Shown one piece after another: positions 46,948 to 56,150 of a stretch of DNA of 64,000 nucleotides; the first letter of the stretch is position 1, and each line of letters begins with the position of its first letter. The DNA comes from CBDFGK01 sp965247075 (GTDB lineage Bacteria > Pseudomonadota > Gammaproteobacteria > Pseudomonadales > Halieaceae), in NCBI GenBank assembly GCA_965247075.1, contig CBDFGK010000003.1:1426001-1490000 (forward strand). The letters run 5' to 3'. The notes under the pieces were generated by a model. It ran no database searches, was not told the origin of the DNA, and worked only from the letters and a program-made list of their open reading frames with translations. A program made the position numbers and the translations under genes.

Positions 46948-47905
46948 CGAAAACAAATTCCTGCCTCACCAACTGTTCTGAAAGCTGCCACAACTGCTCA
47001 GCGGCAGCGGGGTCAAGCGCATGCGGTGCGTAACCATCGGCGGCACCGGCTATCTCTGGCTCACCGATATGGCAGTCCTCCAGATAGAGTCCACCGCGAC
47101 CGGTAAGCTCCGCGCTGGTGGCAGCCCAAACGCTGGTAGCGGCACCGGCGGGAACAGACTTGTACGCACTGGCCTTGCCACTACTGTTGGTGCGCTCACT
47201 AATGCGCGATGTGAGTGCCTTGATATCGTCTGCATCCAGATGTCGGCCCAACTCGGTGACAATGGTGCCTGGGTGAACCGCTACAGCGGTCACGCCCGCC
47301 GCTGACAGTCTCGCATTCAAGCCCACGCTAAATAGCGCATTGGCTGTTTTCGACTGGCCATAGGCTGTCCACTTCTCATAGTCGCGCTGTAGGTAGTTTG
47401 GATCCTCAAAATCGACGCTGCCAAACTTGTGGCCCGCCGAGCTCAAAGTAACCACCCGCGCCGGCGCCGCCGCGATCAACGCCGGCGCCAACAAGCAGGT
47501 AAACAGAAAATGGCCCAGGTGGTTGGTGCCAAACTGCAGTTCAAAACCATCCGCGGTACGCGCCAAAGGGCAGGCCATAACACCGGCGTTATTTATCAAC
47601 AGGTGAATCTGCTCACATCTTGCCAGCAACGAATTGGCGGCGCTACGCACGCTGGCGAGGTCGGCCAGATCCAGTAACTGGGTTTTGATGCGGGCATCCG
47701 GTTGCTGTTCCCGAATCCCGGCCACGGCTGGTTCGAGCTTGCCCGGGTCGCGGGCCAGCATCACCACCAGGGCACCGGCGCCGGCCAGGGTTTTGGCCGT
47801 TTCTATGCCCAGCCCGGACGAGGCGCCGGTAACCACGGCGGTTCTGCCGCGCAGGTCTATGCCTGCAATCACTTCATCTGTGGTACTTTCGCTATTAAAG
47901 GTCAC
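46940..47905 (-). CDS. SDR-family NAD(P)-dependent oxidoreductase
   Basis: A 321-residue short-chain dehydrogenase of the retinol dehydrogenase/WW-oxidoreductase-like subgroup. Cofactor motif TGASSGLGIETAKTLAGAG, NNAGVMACP, catalytic serine in VVTLSSAGHKFG and the Tyr-Lys pair in WTAYGQSKTANALF. It reduces or oxidises an unknown alcohol/carbonyl. It is co-oriented with and overlaps the SYLF gene. Confidence 0.92.
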   Translation of the reverse strand: MTFNSESTTDEVIAGIDLRGRTAVVTGASSGLGIETAKTLAGAGALVVMLARDPGKLEPAVAGIREQQPDARIKTQLLDLADLASVRSAANSLLARCEQIHLLINNAGVMACPLARTADGFELQFGTNHLGHFLFTCLLAPALIAAAPARVVTLSSAGHKFGSVDFEDPNYLQRDYEKWTAYGQSKTANALFSVGLNARLSAAGVTAVAVHPGTIVTELGRHLDADDIKALTSRISERTNSSGKASAYKSVPAGAATSVWAATSAELTGRGGLYLEDCHIGEPEIAGAADGYAPHALDPAAAEQLWQLSEQLVRQEFVFDA

Positions 47906-48025
47906 CTATTGATACCCCGTGTGTCATTGGTGGTTGCCGGAATGGTTATTGGATTAGTCAGCGAATCATTCTTCCAGAAAAACAGCAGTGCGGAAAGCAC
48001 ACATATCGAAGTGGAGTTTATTGCC

Positions 48026-48412
48026 ATGGGCAGAAAAAAGCCGGCGCAAGCCAACTACCTGAGTTTTGAAACCTTTCGCAAAACAGGTGGGGGGGTAGCC
48101 ACGCCAGTCTGGTTTGCCGAGGAAGGCGGGGTTTTCTATCTCTTTTCTGCTCAGGACGCTGGCAAAATCAAGCGTTTGCGCAATTCCCCACGCTCCCGTA
48201 TCGCCGCCTGCACAGTATTTGGGCGAGTCACCGGCGAGTGGGTGGACACCCAGGCACAAATACTCACCAATCCAACTGAGAGCAAGCAAGCCCTCGATGC
48301 ACTGCGGCGCAAATATGGCTGGCAGATGGCGATGACAGACTTTATGTCGCGACTAAGCGGCAAAATGGGCCAGCGCGCCTATATTGCTGTCAGGCCGGTA
48401 TCAGCGAGCTAA
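48026..48412 (+). CDS. PPOX-class flavin/F420-binding oxidoreductase
   Basis: A 128-residue split-barrel protein from MGRKKPAQANYLSFETFRKT, with the PPOX pattern TPVWFAEEGGVFYLFSAQDA, KIKRLRNSPRSRIAACTVFG. It is of the small pyridoxamine-oxidase-like class that binds FMN or F420. An in-frame extension upstream antisense to the SDR gene is not protein-like. Substrate unknown. Confidence 0.83.
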   Translation: MGRKKPAQANYLSFETFRKTGGGVATPVWFAEEGGVFYLFSAQDAGKIKRLRNSPRSRIAACTVFGRVTGEWVDTQAQILTNPTESKQALDALRRKYGWQMAMTDFMSRLSGKMGQRAYIAVRPVSAS

Positions 48413-49582
48413 ATCCGCTACCGCGGAGTCGGTAATGGTGCGCAGGAAGAGCTGGTATTCCTCACGCTCCCCCATCAGGCGCGAATGCTTGATGGCCAGT
48501 TGCGTATAGCGCAGACTTTCTTGCGGCCGGTGCATTGTAAGGTACAACCTGGCCAGGCGGTAATAAAATTCAGCATCGGTATCCTTGAGGGCGATGGCCC
48601 GCTGGAAGTGTTCAAGCGCCTGTTCGGGTTCACCCGCCAACTCGGCCTCGGCACCCTTGAACATATGGTAGTAAGGGTTTTTGTCGCGGTAGTCGACAAC
48701 TCGCTCCGCCCACCGCGCAGCCAGCTCCAACTGCCCCTGATCGTTGTACATTACGCCGAGGTTATTCATGGCCGATGAGTTTCGCGGATTGAGCTTCAAA
48801 GCAGTCATATAGCTGTGCTCTGCACTGATATCCTGCTCCGCGCCCCGGTAGATGGCACCCAGGTTCACCCACAGGTAGTCGGTGTCGCCACTCAACTGCA
48901 GGGCGCGAACGGCCTGTGCATAGGCCGCTGTATACTGATCGTCGAGTAGGGCATTCATGGCCAGGTTGGCGTGATGGAGAGCGAAGGCCTCTGCATCTGT
49001 CAGCACCCTGGCGGTGGCGACCCGCGCGCGCTGCACGGGGTCGATATCGACGACGTACTCGGCCCCATTACGCAATTTCACCCTAACGTTGACATGCTGT
49101 TGCAATGCCACCCGCCTACCGTGACGGAACCACTGCGGCCGTAATGACAGTGATAGATAACGGGCATCAAGCCCTACATAGCGCGCCAGGCTGACAAACA
49201 GGTGGGCATAGGTCAGGCAGTTGGCCGCGCCGCGATCAAAGGCCTCGGCCGCAGTTCCATCGGCCTGGGGGTCGTAACTTACACCCACCATGCCTGAACT
49301 CCTCAAGCTGCTATGCAAGAGCTGCAAGCGCTGTTGTTGCCCACCGTGCTTAATATACCGATCGGCAAATTCACGCATCTCAGGGCTTAAACCCAGTAAA
49401 TCCGGGGTTGGTGCGGCACTGACAGCGATTTGCGGTGCCAGTGCGCCGGAATTGGTTAGCAGGGGATCAATGTCGGACAGGGAGGTCGATACAGCTTGCT
49501 GCTGGGCGCAGCCAGACAACAGCAGTAGCGCTATCGCCACCGCGATGAGCCAACTCCAAAATGCACCCAAAACGGGCAACAT
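48401..49582 (-). CDS. TPR lipoprotein with transglutaminase-like domain
   Basis: About 393 residues from MLPVLGAFWSWLIAVAIALL with lipobox LLSGCAQ. The middle has a transglutaminase-like core (AFDRGAANCLTYAHLFVSLA with Cys, then a His in LQQHVNVRVKL and Asp in YVVDIDPVQ), so a papain-like triad is possible. The C-terminal half is four or so TPR repeats (WVNLGAIYRGAEQD, MNNLGVMYNDQGQLELAARW). It is probably an outer-membrane-anchored periplasmic protein. Function unknown. It overlaps the PPOX gene 3' end by 12 bases. Confidence 0.85.
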   Translation of the reverse strand: MLPVLGAFWSWLIAVAIALLLLSGCAQQQAVSTSLSDIDPLLTNSGALAPQIAVSAAPTPDLLGLSPEMREFADRYIKHGGQQQRLQLLHSSLRSSGMVGVSYDPQADGTAAEAFDRGAANCLTYAHLFVSLARYVGLDARYLSLSLRPQWFRHGRRVALQQHVNVRVKLRNGAEYVVDIDPVQRARVATARVLTDAEAFALHHANLAMNALLDDQYTAAYAQAVRALQLSGDTDYLWVNLGAIYRGAEQDISAEHSYMTALKLNPRNSSAMNNLGVMYNDQGQLELAARWAERVVDYRDKNPYYHMFKGAEAELAGEPEQALEHFQRAIALKDTDAEFYYRLARLYLTMHRPQESLRYTQLAIKHSRLMGEREEYQLFLRTITDSAVADLAR

Positions 49583-49639
49583 GCTCCGCCTCCCGCACCC
49601 GAGCCGGTGCGTTACAACAATAGCTTCAGTATAGCTCAC

Positions 49640-49966
49640 TGAAGGGGGCGATAAACACCAACCTTGACCAGCATCCAGGTCACCGGGTCCATGTTGAACC
49701 AGGGTTTAGTTATTGAATTGACCAGCAGAGGCGCCCCGCATGACCCAACATGTAGCGCCAGAACAAACCCAGGAAGATCAGGACACCGTGCCAGTTTGGG
49801 TCGATTTGGGCGCATAAGCCCGCTAACCCCTTATATCCTGGACGCGCCGTGAACCCATCCATGTCGCACACGGTCCTGGAACTAAGGGATATAGGGTCCT
49901 CCGCGCTCCCAACCAACCTGTACGTGAGTCTCGCGAGTACTCGAGGTAATTGCGTGGCAGCCGCGC
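49640..49966. other. Unassigned stretch downstream of cysH
   Basis: About 330 bases without a recognisable gene. A 93-codon minus-strand frame (49710-49991) overlaps the end of cysH; its middle (CDMDGFTARPGYKGLAGLCA) and end (WHGVLIFLGLFWRYMLGHAG) look partly protein-like, but I cannot place it in a family. It contains related blocks TATATCC/GGATATA facing each other near 49831-49838 and 49886-49893. It might be an IS end or a decayed gene. Confidence 0.3.
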
Positions 49967-50593
49967 TCAAGCAGCCGTATGCAACCCACATTCGCGTCCG
50001 TCATTCACCTTGGTCGGGTCAAAATAATGCCGGCAGCTCGGCAAGTCATGCTTTGCCATATAGGCCTCAACATCAGCTTCAGACCAGTAAAACAGCGGCG
50101 CCACCTTGATAACGCCGCGGGCATCTTCACTGACAATATCCAGCCCCTGGCGATGTTCGGTCTCCTCATGACGAATACCCGTCAGCCAGACCTCCGGCTT
50201 GTGTTCAGCCAGGGCGCGGCTAAAAGGGTCCAGTTTCACCTGCTGGGTGAAGATCTGGTGTAGCTCTTCATCCTGGACAGTCGGCACACCACCCATAATG
50301 GCATTGCGCCGCTCAGAGGTCATTTCCGGCGAATAGACGTGCAGGTTGAGCTGCAGATCGCGGATCAGGCGCTCGGCCACAAGGTAGGTATCGCGCAGGT
50401 TGTAGCCGGTATCGACCCAAATAACCGGCACCGATTTGTCCTGTTTACTCACCAGCTGCAGCATCACCGCCGCATTGCGGCCAAAACTGGTGGTATTGAT
50501 GGTTGGCCTGGCCAGGGACAAGGCCCACGCCACCACCTCGCTGGCGTCGCGATTTCGCAGTTCGGCATTGATAGTGGCCAGATCCAAATCCAT
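49967..50593 (-). CDS. cysH: Phosphoadenosine phosphosulfate reductase
   Basis: A 208-residue CysH. TTSFGRNAAVMLQLVSKQ is the phosphosulfate loop and the C-terminus carries the catalytic ECGLH motif. The extra cysteine pairs of iron-sulfur APS reductases are absent, so it should be the thioredoxin-dependent PAPS type. It reduces PAPS to sulfite in sulfate assimilation. The protein is slightly shorter than the E. coli enzyme (244 residues), mostly at the N-terminus. Confidence 0.92.
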   Translation of the reverse strand: MDLDLATINAELRNRDASEVVAWALSLARPTINTTSFGRNAAVMLQLVSKQDKSVPVIWVDTGYNLRDTYLVAERLIRDLQLNLHVYSPEMTSERRNAIMGGVPTVQDEELHQIFTQQVKLDPFSRALAEHKPEVWLTGIRHEETEHRQGLDIVSEDARGVIKVAPLFYWSEADVEAYMAKHDLPSCRHYFDPTKVNDGRECGLHTAA

Positions 50594-50652
50594 GGGGGCA
50601 GTTCCACCGGTAACTCAAGGCGGCAGGGTATCGAAAGCACCCGCCTATGACA

Positions 50653-50677
50653 AATAACCACTAATCATATGGTTATT
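50653..50677. promoter_or_regulatory. Inverted repeat upstream of cysH
   Basis: AATAACCA (50653-50660) and TGGTTATT (50670-50677) form a perfect 8-base dyad with a 9-base spacer, 60-85 bases before the cysH start. A LysR-type site is plausible and CysB is the natural candidate for a cysH promoter. This is an inference. Confidence 0.4.
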
Positions 50678-50872
50678 CAGCCCCGGCAGCTTGATCAGAA
50701 TCGCCACAGACATTGGCTCTCAGCGAACATTGCTTGCCGGCCCTGCCTCACCAATACTAAAACTATCCAAACAGGTGACCTCAGATGGCATGCGCCGAAC
50801 TGCCACTTACGCCGACAAGGGGGATTGCCAGGAAATAGCCTTTAACCCCTGCGGCGGTTGGGGTAGCGGGGT

Positions 50873-51673
50873 TCAGGCGGCTGCCCGCGCCGCGGTCTTC
50901 TCCAACTCGGCGTGCAAATTCAGGTATTGCCGGGTTAGCTTGTGACTGGGTGCCAAATCAACCAGCGGCCGGTGTGCGCGGTGGGACTCCTTCATCTTGA
51001 TGGAAGTGTTGAGGTAGGTATCAAACACTGGCAGCCCATCTTCATGTAGCTCTGCAACCAGTTCTGCGGGCAAGTTGGCCTGGCTATTAAACTGGTTGAT
51101 AACAATTCCCTCAACTTTCAGGTCGGGGTTGTGATCCTCCTGCAACTCGACGATGTTGTCCATCAGGCTGTACAGGGACTGGCGCGCAAAACTGTCGCAG
51201 TCGAAGGGAATCAGCAGGCTATGAGCGGCGATAAGCGCTGACTTGCTGTAAAAATTAAAGTTGGGTGGTGTATCGATGTAAATGCGGTCGTACTCGCCTT
51301 CAAGCTTGTCCAGGGCATCGCGTAATTTGTATATCTTGTAGCGCGACTCCAGTTCTTTCTCCATTGAGGTCAGCGCCGGGCTGGAAGGCATCAGGTAGAG
51401 GTTCTCGTAGGGGGTCTCCCAGACGAAGGCATCCGGGTTCTTGGCCATCTTGCGCGAACCCACGGTCTGTTTGAACAGAGCTGCGACGCCCTGGGCCTCG
51501 GCCGGGTAGGCCTCGGCGTCGATCTCACCGACCAGGTAATGGGTGGTATTGCCCTGCACATCCAAGTCTACAACCAGGGTTCGCAGGCCCATGGCAGCAC
51601 CGATGGCAGCCAGGTTACAGGTGATACTGGTTTTACCAACACCGCCCTTTTGATTAAAAACTACTCGTCTCAT
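50873..51673 (-). CDS. ParA-family ATPase
   Basis: A 266-residue ParA/MinD-type ATPase from MRRVVFNQKGGVGKTSITCN, with deviant Walker A KGGVGKTS, the switch segment VVDLDVQGNTTHYL and Walker B IYIDTPPNF. No parB or parS is beside it. It is probably an orphan ParA used for positioning a cellular cargo rather than plasmid partition. The 16 codons upstream of this ATG are open, but the chosen start fits the family. Confidence 0.88.
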   Translation of the reverse strand: MRRVVFNQKGGVGKTSITCNLAAIGAAMGLRTLVVDLDVQGNTTHYLVGEIDAEAYPAEAQGVAALFKQTVGSRKMAKNPDAFVWETPYENLYLMPSSPALTSMEKELESRYKIYKLRDALDKLEGEYDRIYIDTPPNFNFYSKSALIAAHSLLIPFDCDSFARQSLYSLMDNIVELQEDHNPDLKVEGIVINQFNSQANLPAELVAELHEDGLPVFDTYLNTSIKMKESHRAHRPLVDLAPSHKLTRQYLNLHAELEKTAARAAA

Positions 51674-51708
51674 CGCTGTAAAAGCCTCTATATGCAGGGC
51701 TAGCGATT

Positions 51709-52869
51709 CTACGCTCGCCACACCCTTTCGTACAGATCAACGATCTGGTTTGCGTCAGGAATACGTGGATTATTTGCCGGCGAACCCGAATCCAATGCCT
51801 GCTCAGCCATAACCGGCATGGAATCAAACCAGGCACTCTCATCAATACCAAAGGCGGCCGGGCTGGGTACCGACAAGTCATTGTTGAGCTGTCGCAAGCC
51901 GCCCACCAGTTTATCCAGCGCCTGGCCATCGCTATCGGTTTGACTGGCCATCTCCATTACCCTGGCAGCGTGGGCGTAGCGCTGGGGAGCTCCCGCAACC
52001 GACCAGGCGGTGATTTCTGGGAGTAACATGGCGTTACTAAGGCCGTGGGGGACGTGATAAAACGCGCCTATGGGCCGGCTCATACCGTGAATCAGGGTCA
52101 CTGAAGCATTGGCAAAAGCCATTCCACCCTGGGTGGCCGCCAACATCATCGCCGCGCGGGCCGCGCGGTTATCGGGCTGCTCACAGGCGGTGCGAATATT
52201 GAGCGCAATGGTGCGCATAGCGGTCAATGCCACGCTGTCCGTGAACGGGTTGGCCTTGCGGCTGACGTAGGCCTCCAGTGCATGACAGAGGCTGTCGATG
52301 CCCGTATCGGCAGTCAGACGGTAGGGCATACTCATGGTCAGTTCAAAATCGACCAGTGCCGCCACCGGCATCAGGCCCAGGCCCATCCACAGCATTTTTT
52401 CCTGGCTCTCGGTATCGGAAATCACCGCCACCCGGGTGGCCTCGGAGCCGGTACCTGCGGTGGTGGGAATGGCAATCACCGGTGCGCCAGTGGTAATCAC
52501 ATAGGGAACCTTGTACTGACGCATGGGAGCGTCACGCTCTGCCATTACCGCCACTGCCTTGGCCGTGTCGATGGAGGAACCACCACCCAGCGCCACTACA
52601 GAGTCATGGCCGCCCTCTCGATAAACCGCCAGCGCGGCGGCAACCGAGTCGGTGGTGGGGTCGGGCACGCAGTCGGCAAACAGGCCAAATTCGACCTTGC
52701 CCTCCACCAGTTGCCGCTCCAGCCTGCCGACATAACCGCATTCCACCATAAACGGGTCGGTCACCAGCAGTGGCCGCGCCACATTCAGTTCGTCGAGTGT
52801 CGCGACCAGTTGGTCGCTGGAACCGGCTCCCACACGCAAAATACATGGTAGGTTAATGGTTGCACTCAT
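51709..52869 (-). CDS. Iron-containing alcohol dehydrogenase
   Basis: A 386-residue group III Fe-ADH. NAD-binding GGGSSIDTAKAVAVM, the metal site Asp/His set in GIDSLCHALEAYVS and IHGMSRPIGAFYHVPHG, and AIPTTAGTGSEATRVAV. It interconverts alcohols and aldehydes in the cytoplasm. It lies 35 bases upstream of parA on the same strand. Substrate unknown. Confidence 0.93.
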   Translation of the reverse strand: MSATINLPCILRVGAGSSDQLVATLDELNVARPLLVTDPFMVECGYVGRLERQLVEGKVEFGLFADCVPDPTTDSVAAALAVYREGGHDSVVALGGGSSIDTAKAVAVMAERDAPMRQYKVPYVITTGAPVIAIPTTAGTGSEATRVAVISDTESQEKMLWMGLGLMPVAALVDFELTMSMPYRLTADTGIDSLCHALEAYVSRKANPFTDSVALTAMRTIALNIRTACEQPDNRAARAAMMLAATQGGMAFANASVTLIHGMSRPIGAFYHVPHGLSNAMLLPEITAWSVAGAPQRYAHAARVMEMASQTDSDGQALDKLVGGLRQLNNDLSVPSPAAFGIDESAWFDSMPVMAEQALDSGSPANNPRIPDANQIVDLYERVWRA

Positions 52870-52922
52870 CGCTACTGCTATCCTGTTCAGATCAATAAAA
52901 AGTGGGAGCTAACTTTAGCACA

Positions 52923-53528
52923 ATGATTGATTGGCAACTGATCGAGAAAATTCTCGATTTCTGGTTTGGCGACCTGGACGCCAATGGCCTGTGCAAGCAG
53001 GACAGAAACAAGCTCTGGTTTCAGTCCAGTGCTGCGGGTGACCAGCATATCAGGGATGAGTTCGGCGACGCCGTAGTAGCCGCGCTGGCGGGAGATCTGG
53101 ACCATTGGACAGGCCAGCCCGGCGGCCTGACGGCGCTGGTTATCTTGCTGGACCAGTTCACCCGCAATATCTACCGCGGCGGCGCGGCGGCGTTCAGTGG
53201 TGATCGACAGGCGCTGGCACTGGTGCAGGCCGCGGTCGCCAGTGGCGCTGACTGCGACATTTCAGCTATCCACCGGGTATTTTTGTATATTCCCTATGAA
53301 CACTGCGAAGACTTGCACACTCAGGAACTGGGGATCGCCGGCTTTGATCGCCTGCTTGCCGATTGCAGTGAGGAAGCCCGCGAACAAATCGCGGGCTTCA
53401 GGCGCTACTCCATCGCACATCGGGATGTTATCGCCCAGTTCGGACGCTTTCCTCATCGCAACGAAATTCTCGGCCGACAATCCAGCGCCGATGAACAAGC
53501 TCACTTGCAGCGCCACGGTGGCTTTTAG
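52923..53528 (+). CDS. DUF924 family protein
   Basis: A 201-residue DUF924 (COG3803) protein from MIDWQLIEKILDFWFGDLDA. It shows KLWFQ, the GGLTALVILLDQFTRNIYRG block, FLYIPYEHCEDLHTQELG and FGRFPHRNEILGR. It is a helical TPR-like fold of unknown function. It is convergent with the NUDIX gene, with REP-like copy 2 between them. Confidence 0.9.
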   Translation: MIDWQLIEKILDFWFGDLDANGLCKQDRNKLWFQSSAAGDQHIRDEFGDAVVAALAGDLDHWTGQPGGLTALVILLDQFTRNIYRGGAAAFSGDRQALALVQAAVASGADCDISAIHRVFLYIPYEHCEDLHTQELGIAGFDRLLADCSEEAREQIAGFRRYSIAHRDVIAQFGRFPHRNEILGRQSSADEQAHLQRHGGF

Positions 53529-53535
53529 CAGACGC

Positions 53536-53622
53536 GGGGTCAGAGTAAAACAGTCCGATCTGGCCATTTCAAAAATAGGATCAGAGTAAAATGGCCAGAT
53601 CGGACTGTTTTACTCTGACCCC
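53536..53622. repeat. Palindromic REP-like element, copy 2
   Basis: Perfect 32-base inverted arms at 53536-53567 and 53591-53622 around a 23-base loop. The outer 16 bases GGGGTCAGAGTAAAAC match copy 3 and 15 match copy 1; the inner arm is unique. The loop holds a further GGATCAGAGTAAAATGG partial copy. It lies between two convergent genes and gives the NUDIX gene its TAA stop. Confidence 0.9.
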
Positions 53623-54200
53623 ATAGCTAAGGCGCCGGTATAAACCGGGGCGAGGCGATACTGCTGCGCGGACATTTCCGCGTGGTACACACCAAACCCG
53701 CCCCGTTCCAGGTCGTCATAGGCCAGGCCAATGGAGTCGTTAACCTCTGGATAGGCCAACTGGTCCCAGGGACACTCCTGGCGGGAATAGAACGCTGCCG
53801 CCAGCGCCTCCTCACCAGCCACACACTGTTCAGAGCCCACCTGCGCACGGTAGGCGATGTAAACCTGGTTGATGAGGGTGATGGTGCCGGTCATATAGAA
53901 TTCAAGCGAGTCGGGATCGAGTCGAATCCCAGTCTCCTCCCACAACTCGCGGGCGGCTCCCTCGGCGCTGGTTTCCCCGGCCTCCATAAAGCCCCCGGGA
54001 ATGGCCCAGTAACCTTTTTTGGGGTCCAGCTTGCGCTGCATCCACAACAGCTTGTCTGTGCAGGAGACAAAACAGGTCAACATGATAGAGGGGTGATCTA
54101 CGTGCAAGGCATGACACGCGGGGCAGCCCCAGCGCCGCTGCGGTTTGCCCCCCTCTGATGCCTGCGGCAGAGGAGCACCGCAGTCAGGGCAAAAATTCAT
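53610..54200 (-). CDS. NUDIX hydrolase with N-terminal zinc ribbon
   Basis: A 196-residue NudC-like NUDIX protein. The four-cysteine ribbon is FCPDCGAPL and WGCPACHALHVDHP, and the Nudix box is GGFMEAGETSAEGAARELWEE followed by TGI. It hydrolyses a nucleoside-diphosphate-linked compound of unknown identity. The last residues MGSE and the stop come from the REP-like arm. It overlaps the pqiC-like fragment by 17 bases. Confidence 0.9.
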   Translation of the reverse strand: MNFCPDCGAPLPQASEGGKPQRRWGCPACHALHVDHPSIMLTCFVSCTDKLLWMQRKLDPKKGYWAIPGGFMEAGETSAEGAARELWEETGIRLDPDSLEFYMTGTITLINQVYIAYRAQVGSEQCVAGEEALAAAFYSRQECPWDQLAYPEVNDSIGLAYDDLERGGFGVYHAEMSAQQYRLAPVYTGALAMGSE

Positions 54201-54570
54201 TGCCGAGGGGGGACGCTTTGAGGGTTTTGGTGATGTTGGCCGCCAAGTCCTTCAACAAAGTCCGCTCCGCCCCGGCCAGGGCCGCATAGCCGCTTCGCCG
54301 CAGTGGACTGGTTTCCCCGAACTGGTGCGGACTCTTGACCTCGCCATCTTTGCGCAGCCACCGGTACGCCAGTATTATCGCCTGGCCATCATTGGTGCCG
54401 TGTAGCTGATCAACCCGTATTTCAATAATGGTATCAGCGCTGGACAGGGCTTTCGGGAACAAATCCTTACCCAGTGCGGCGGATATCTCCCGCTGTAAAA
54501 AAAATCGCACCCCCTGGCGCATGGACTCTGCCCACTGGTGGTGTAAAGCAGGGTGGATCTGGCCTGTCAT
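54184..54570 (-). pseudogene. PqiC-like (ABC_trans_aux) lipoprotein, 3' fragment
   Basis: A 128-codon frame ending in the pattern IIEIRVDQLHGTNDGQAIIL, then SGYAALAGAERTLLKDLAAN, which fits the C-terminal domain of PqiC/DUF330 auxiliary lipoproteins. The start MTGQIHPALHHQWAESMRQG corresponds to mid-protein; the signal peptide and first half are missing. It abuts the left end of the IS1182 element, and on the far side lies a pqiB-like remnant. The reading could be expressed but would lack a membrane anchor. Confidence 0.6.
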
Positions 54571-54576
54571 GAGCGT

Positions 54577-56150
54577 CTAGGAGTCTGTCGGATTTAGCGA
54601 CAGCATTAATGATAGAATAAGCCCATCGTACCAAGAAGAGATCGAGGCTACCATGTCAGCCAAATTCCAGCCGATCAATCGAGATACTCCGTACCTGCTA
54701 CCGCCCTCCTTGCAGGACTGGTTGCCGGAGAAACACCTGGCACGCTTTGTAGTGGATATTGTGGATCAACTCGACTTGAGTGAACTGGTAACTCGCTATG
54801 GTGGCGGTGGGAAACAGCCCTATCACCCCGCCGTGTTAGTAGCGCTGTTGTTCTACGGTTATGCGACCGGGATATTCTCCAGTCGTAAGCTGGAGCAGGC
54901 GACCCACGACTCGGTTGCCTTTCGTTATATCACCGCAGATGCGCACCCGGACCATGACACGGTCGCCACCTTTCGCAAGCGTTTTCTGCCGGAACTGGAA
55001 GGTTTGTTTGTACAGATATTGGTGGTCGCCAAGGTGATGGGCGTGTTCAAGCTGGGCAAGGTCAGCCTGGACGGAACCAAGATCAAGGCCAACGCCAGCA
55101 AGCACAAGGCGATGAGCTGGGGCTATGCGAACAAACTGGAAGAGCAACTTCGCCGAGAGGTACAGGCACTGCTCAGGCGGGCGGAACAGGCCGATACTGA
55201 AGATGAGCCGCCGATCGACATTCCTGATGAACTGGCGCGCCGGGAAGATCGGCTGGCGGCCATCAAGCAAGCCAAGGAAGAGATTGCGCGACGTGCGCAA
55301 GAACGCTTTGAGGCCGAGCAGGCTGAGTATGAGGCAAAGCTCAAGTGTCGCAAGGACAAGGAAGCCGAGACTGGCAAGCAAGCCGGAGGGCGTGAGCCAA
55401 AGCCGCCTGAGCCCGGGCCACGGGATAAGGACCAAGTTAATTTTACCGATGGAGAATCACGCATCATGCCGTCTTCGGAGGGATTTGTGCAGGGTTACAA
55501 CGCACAGGCTGCCGTTGATATCGAATCATACCTGATTGTGGAAAATCACATCACACAGCAGCCGAATGACAAGCAGGAGATTGAGCCGACCCTGAACGGA
55601 TTGGCGGATGCGGAAGCGCAGTTGGGCAAGGCGGAGGCCTTATTGGCGGATGCGGGTTACTTCAGCGCTGATAACGTAGGTCGCTGTGAAGACGCGGAGA
55701 TCAAGCCCTATATCTCGGATCATCGGCAGCGACACAACCTTCCCTGGGATGAACGATTCAGGACACCTCCCCCATGCCCACCGGATGCCGATGCCGTGAC
55801 AGCGATGGCATATCGATTGCGAACCGCTGAGGGTAAGGCAATCTATGCCAAACGAAAATCCACGGTGGAAACGGTATTTGGAATAGTTAAAGAGGTGATG
55901 GGGTTTCGGCGGTTTCACCTTCGCGGGCGGGATGCGGCGCAAGGTGAATGGAATTTGGTGTGCATGGCGTGGAATCTGAAGCGCATGTACGCCCTGGGAG
56001 GCTGAGAGCATGAATAAGGGAAGCCTTATCCCGAGCAATGGTGCCCAATTTTGCACCTTGGGAGGCAGTTCAAACAAAAAATTGGAATGGGTACTTGAGT
56101 GGGCGCAATGTACTCCTGCTTCGCTCGGGTCAACCCCGACAGACTCCTAG
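54577..56150 (+). mobile_element. Complete IS1182-family insertion sequence
   Basis: The inverted ends GAGTCTGTCGG (54581-54591 and 56136-56146) are flanked on both sides by CTAG, the 4-base palindromic target duplication expected of this family. Element length is about 1566 bases. It carries one intact transposase gene and is inserted in the pqi-like wreck. Confidence 0.92.
54653..56005 (+). CDS. IS1182-family transposase
   Basis: A 450-residue DDE transposase. N-terminal DUF772 domain (YLLPPSLQDWLPEKHLARFV, YHPAVLVALLFYGYATGIFS), KVSLDGTKIKANASKHKAMS with the first Asp, a charged linker, EGFVQGYNAQAAVD, LLADAGYFSADN with the second Asp, and RKSTVETVFGIVKEVMGFRR with the Glu. All catalytic residues are in place, so it may be active. 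Confidence 0.93.
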   Translation: MSAKFQPINRDTPYLLPPSLQDWLPEKHLARFVVDIVDQLDLSELVTRYGGGGKQPYHPAVLVALLFYGYATGIFSSRKLEQATHDSVAFRYITADAHPDHDTVATFRKRFLPELEGLFVQILVVAKVMGVFKLGKVSLDGTKIKANASKHKAMSWGYANKLEEQLRREVQALLRRAEQADTEDEPPIDIPDELARREDRLAAIKQAKEEIARRAQERFEAEQAEYEAKLKCRKDKEAETGKQAGGREPKPPEPGPRDKDQVNFTDGESRIMPSSEGFVQGYNAQAAVDIESYLIVENHITQQPNDKQEIEPTLNGLADAEAQLGKAEALLADAGYFSADNVGRCEDAEIKPYISDHRQRHNLPWDERFRTPPPCPPDADAVTAMAYRLRTAEGKAIYAKRKSTVETVFGIVKEVMGFRRFHLRGRDAAQGEWNLVCMAWNLKRMYALGG

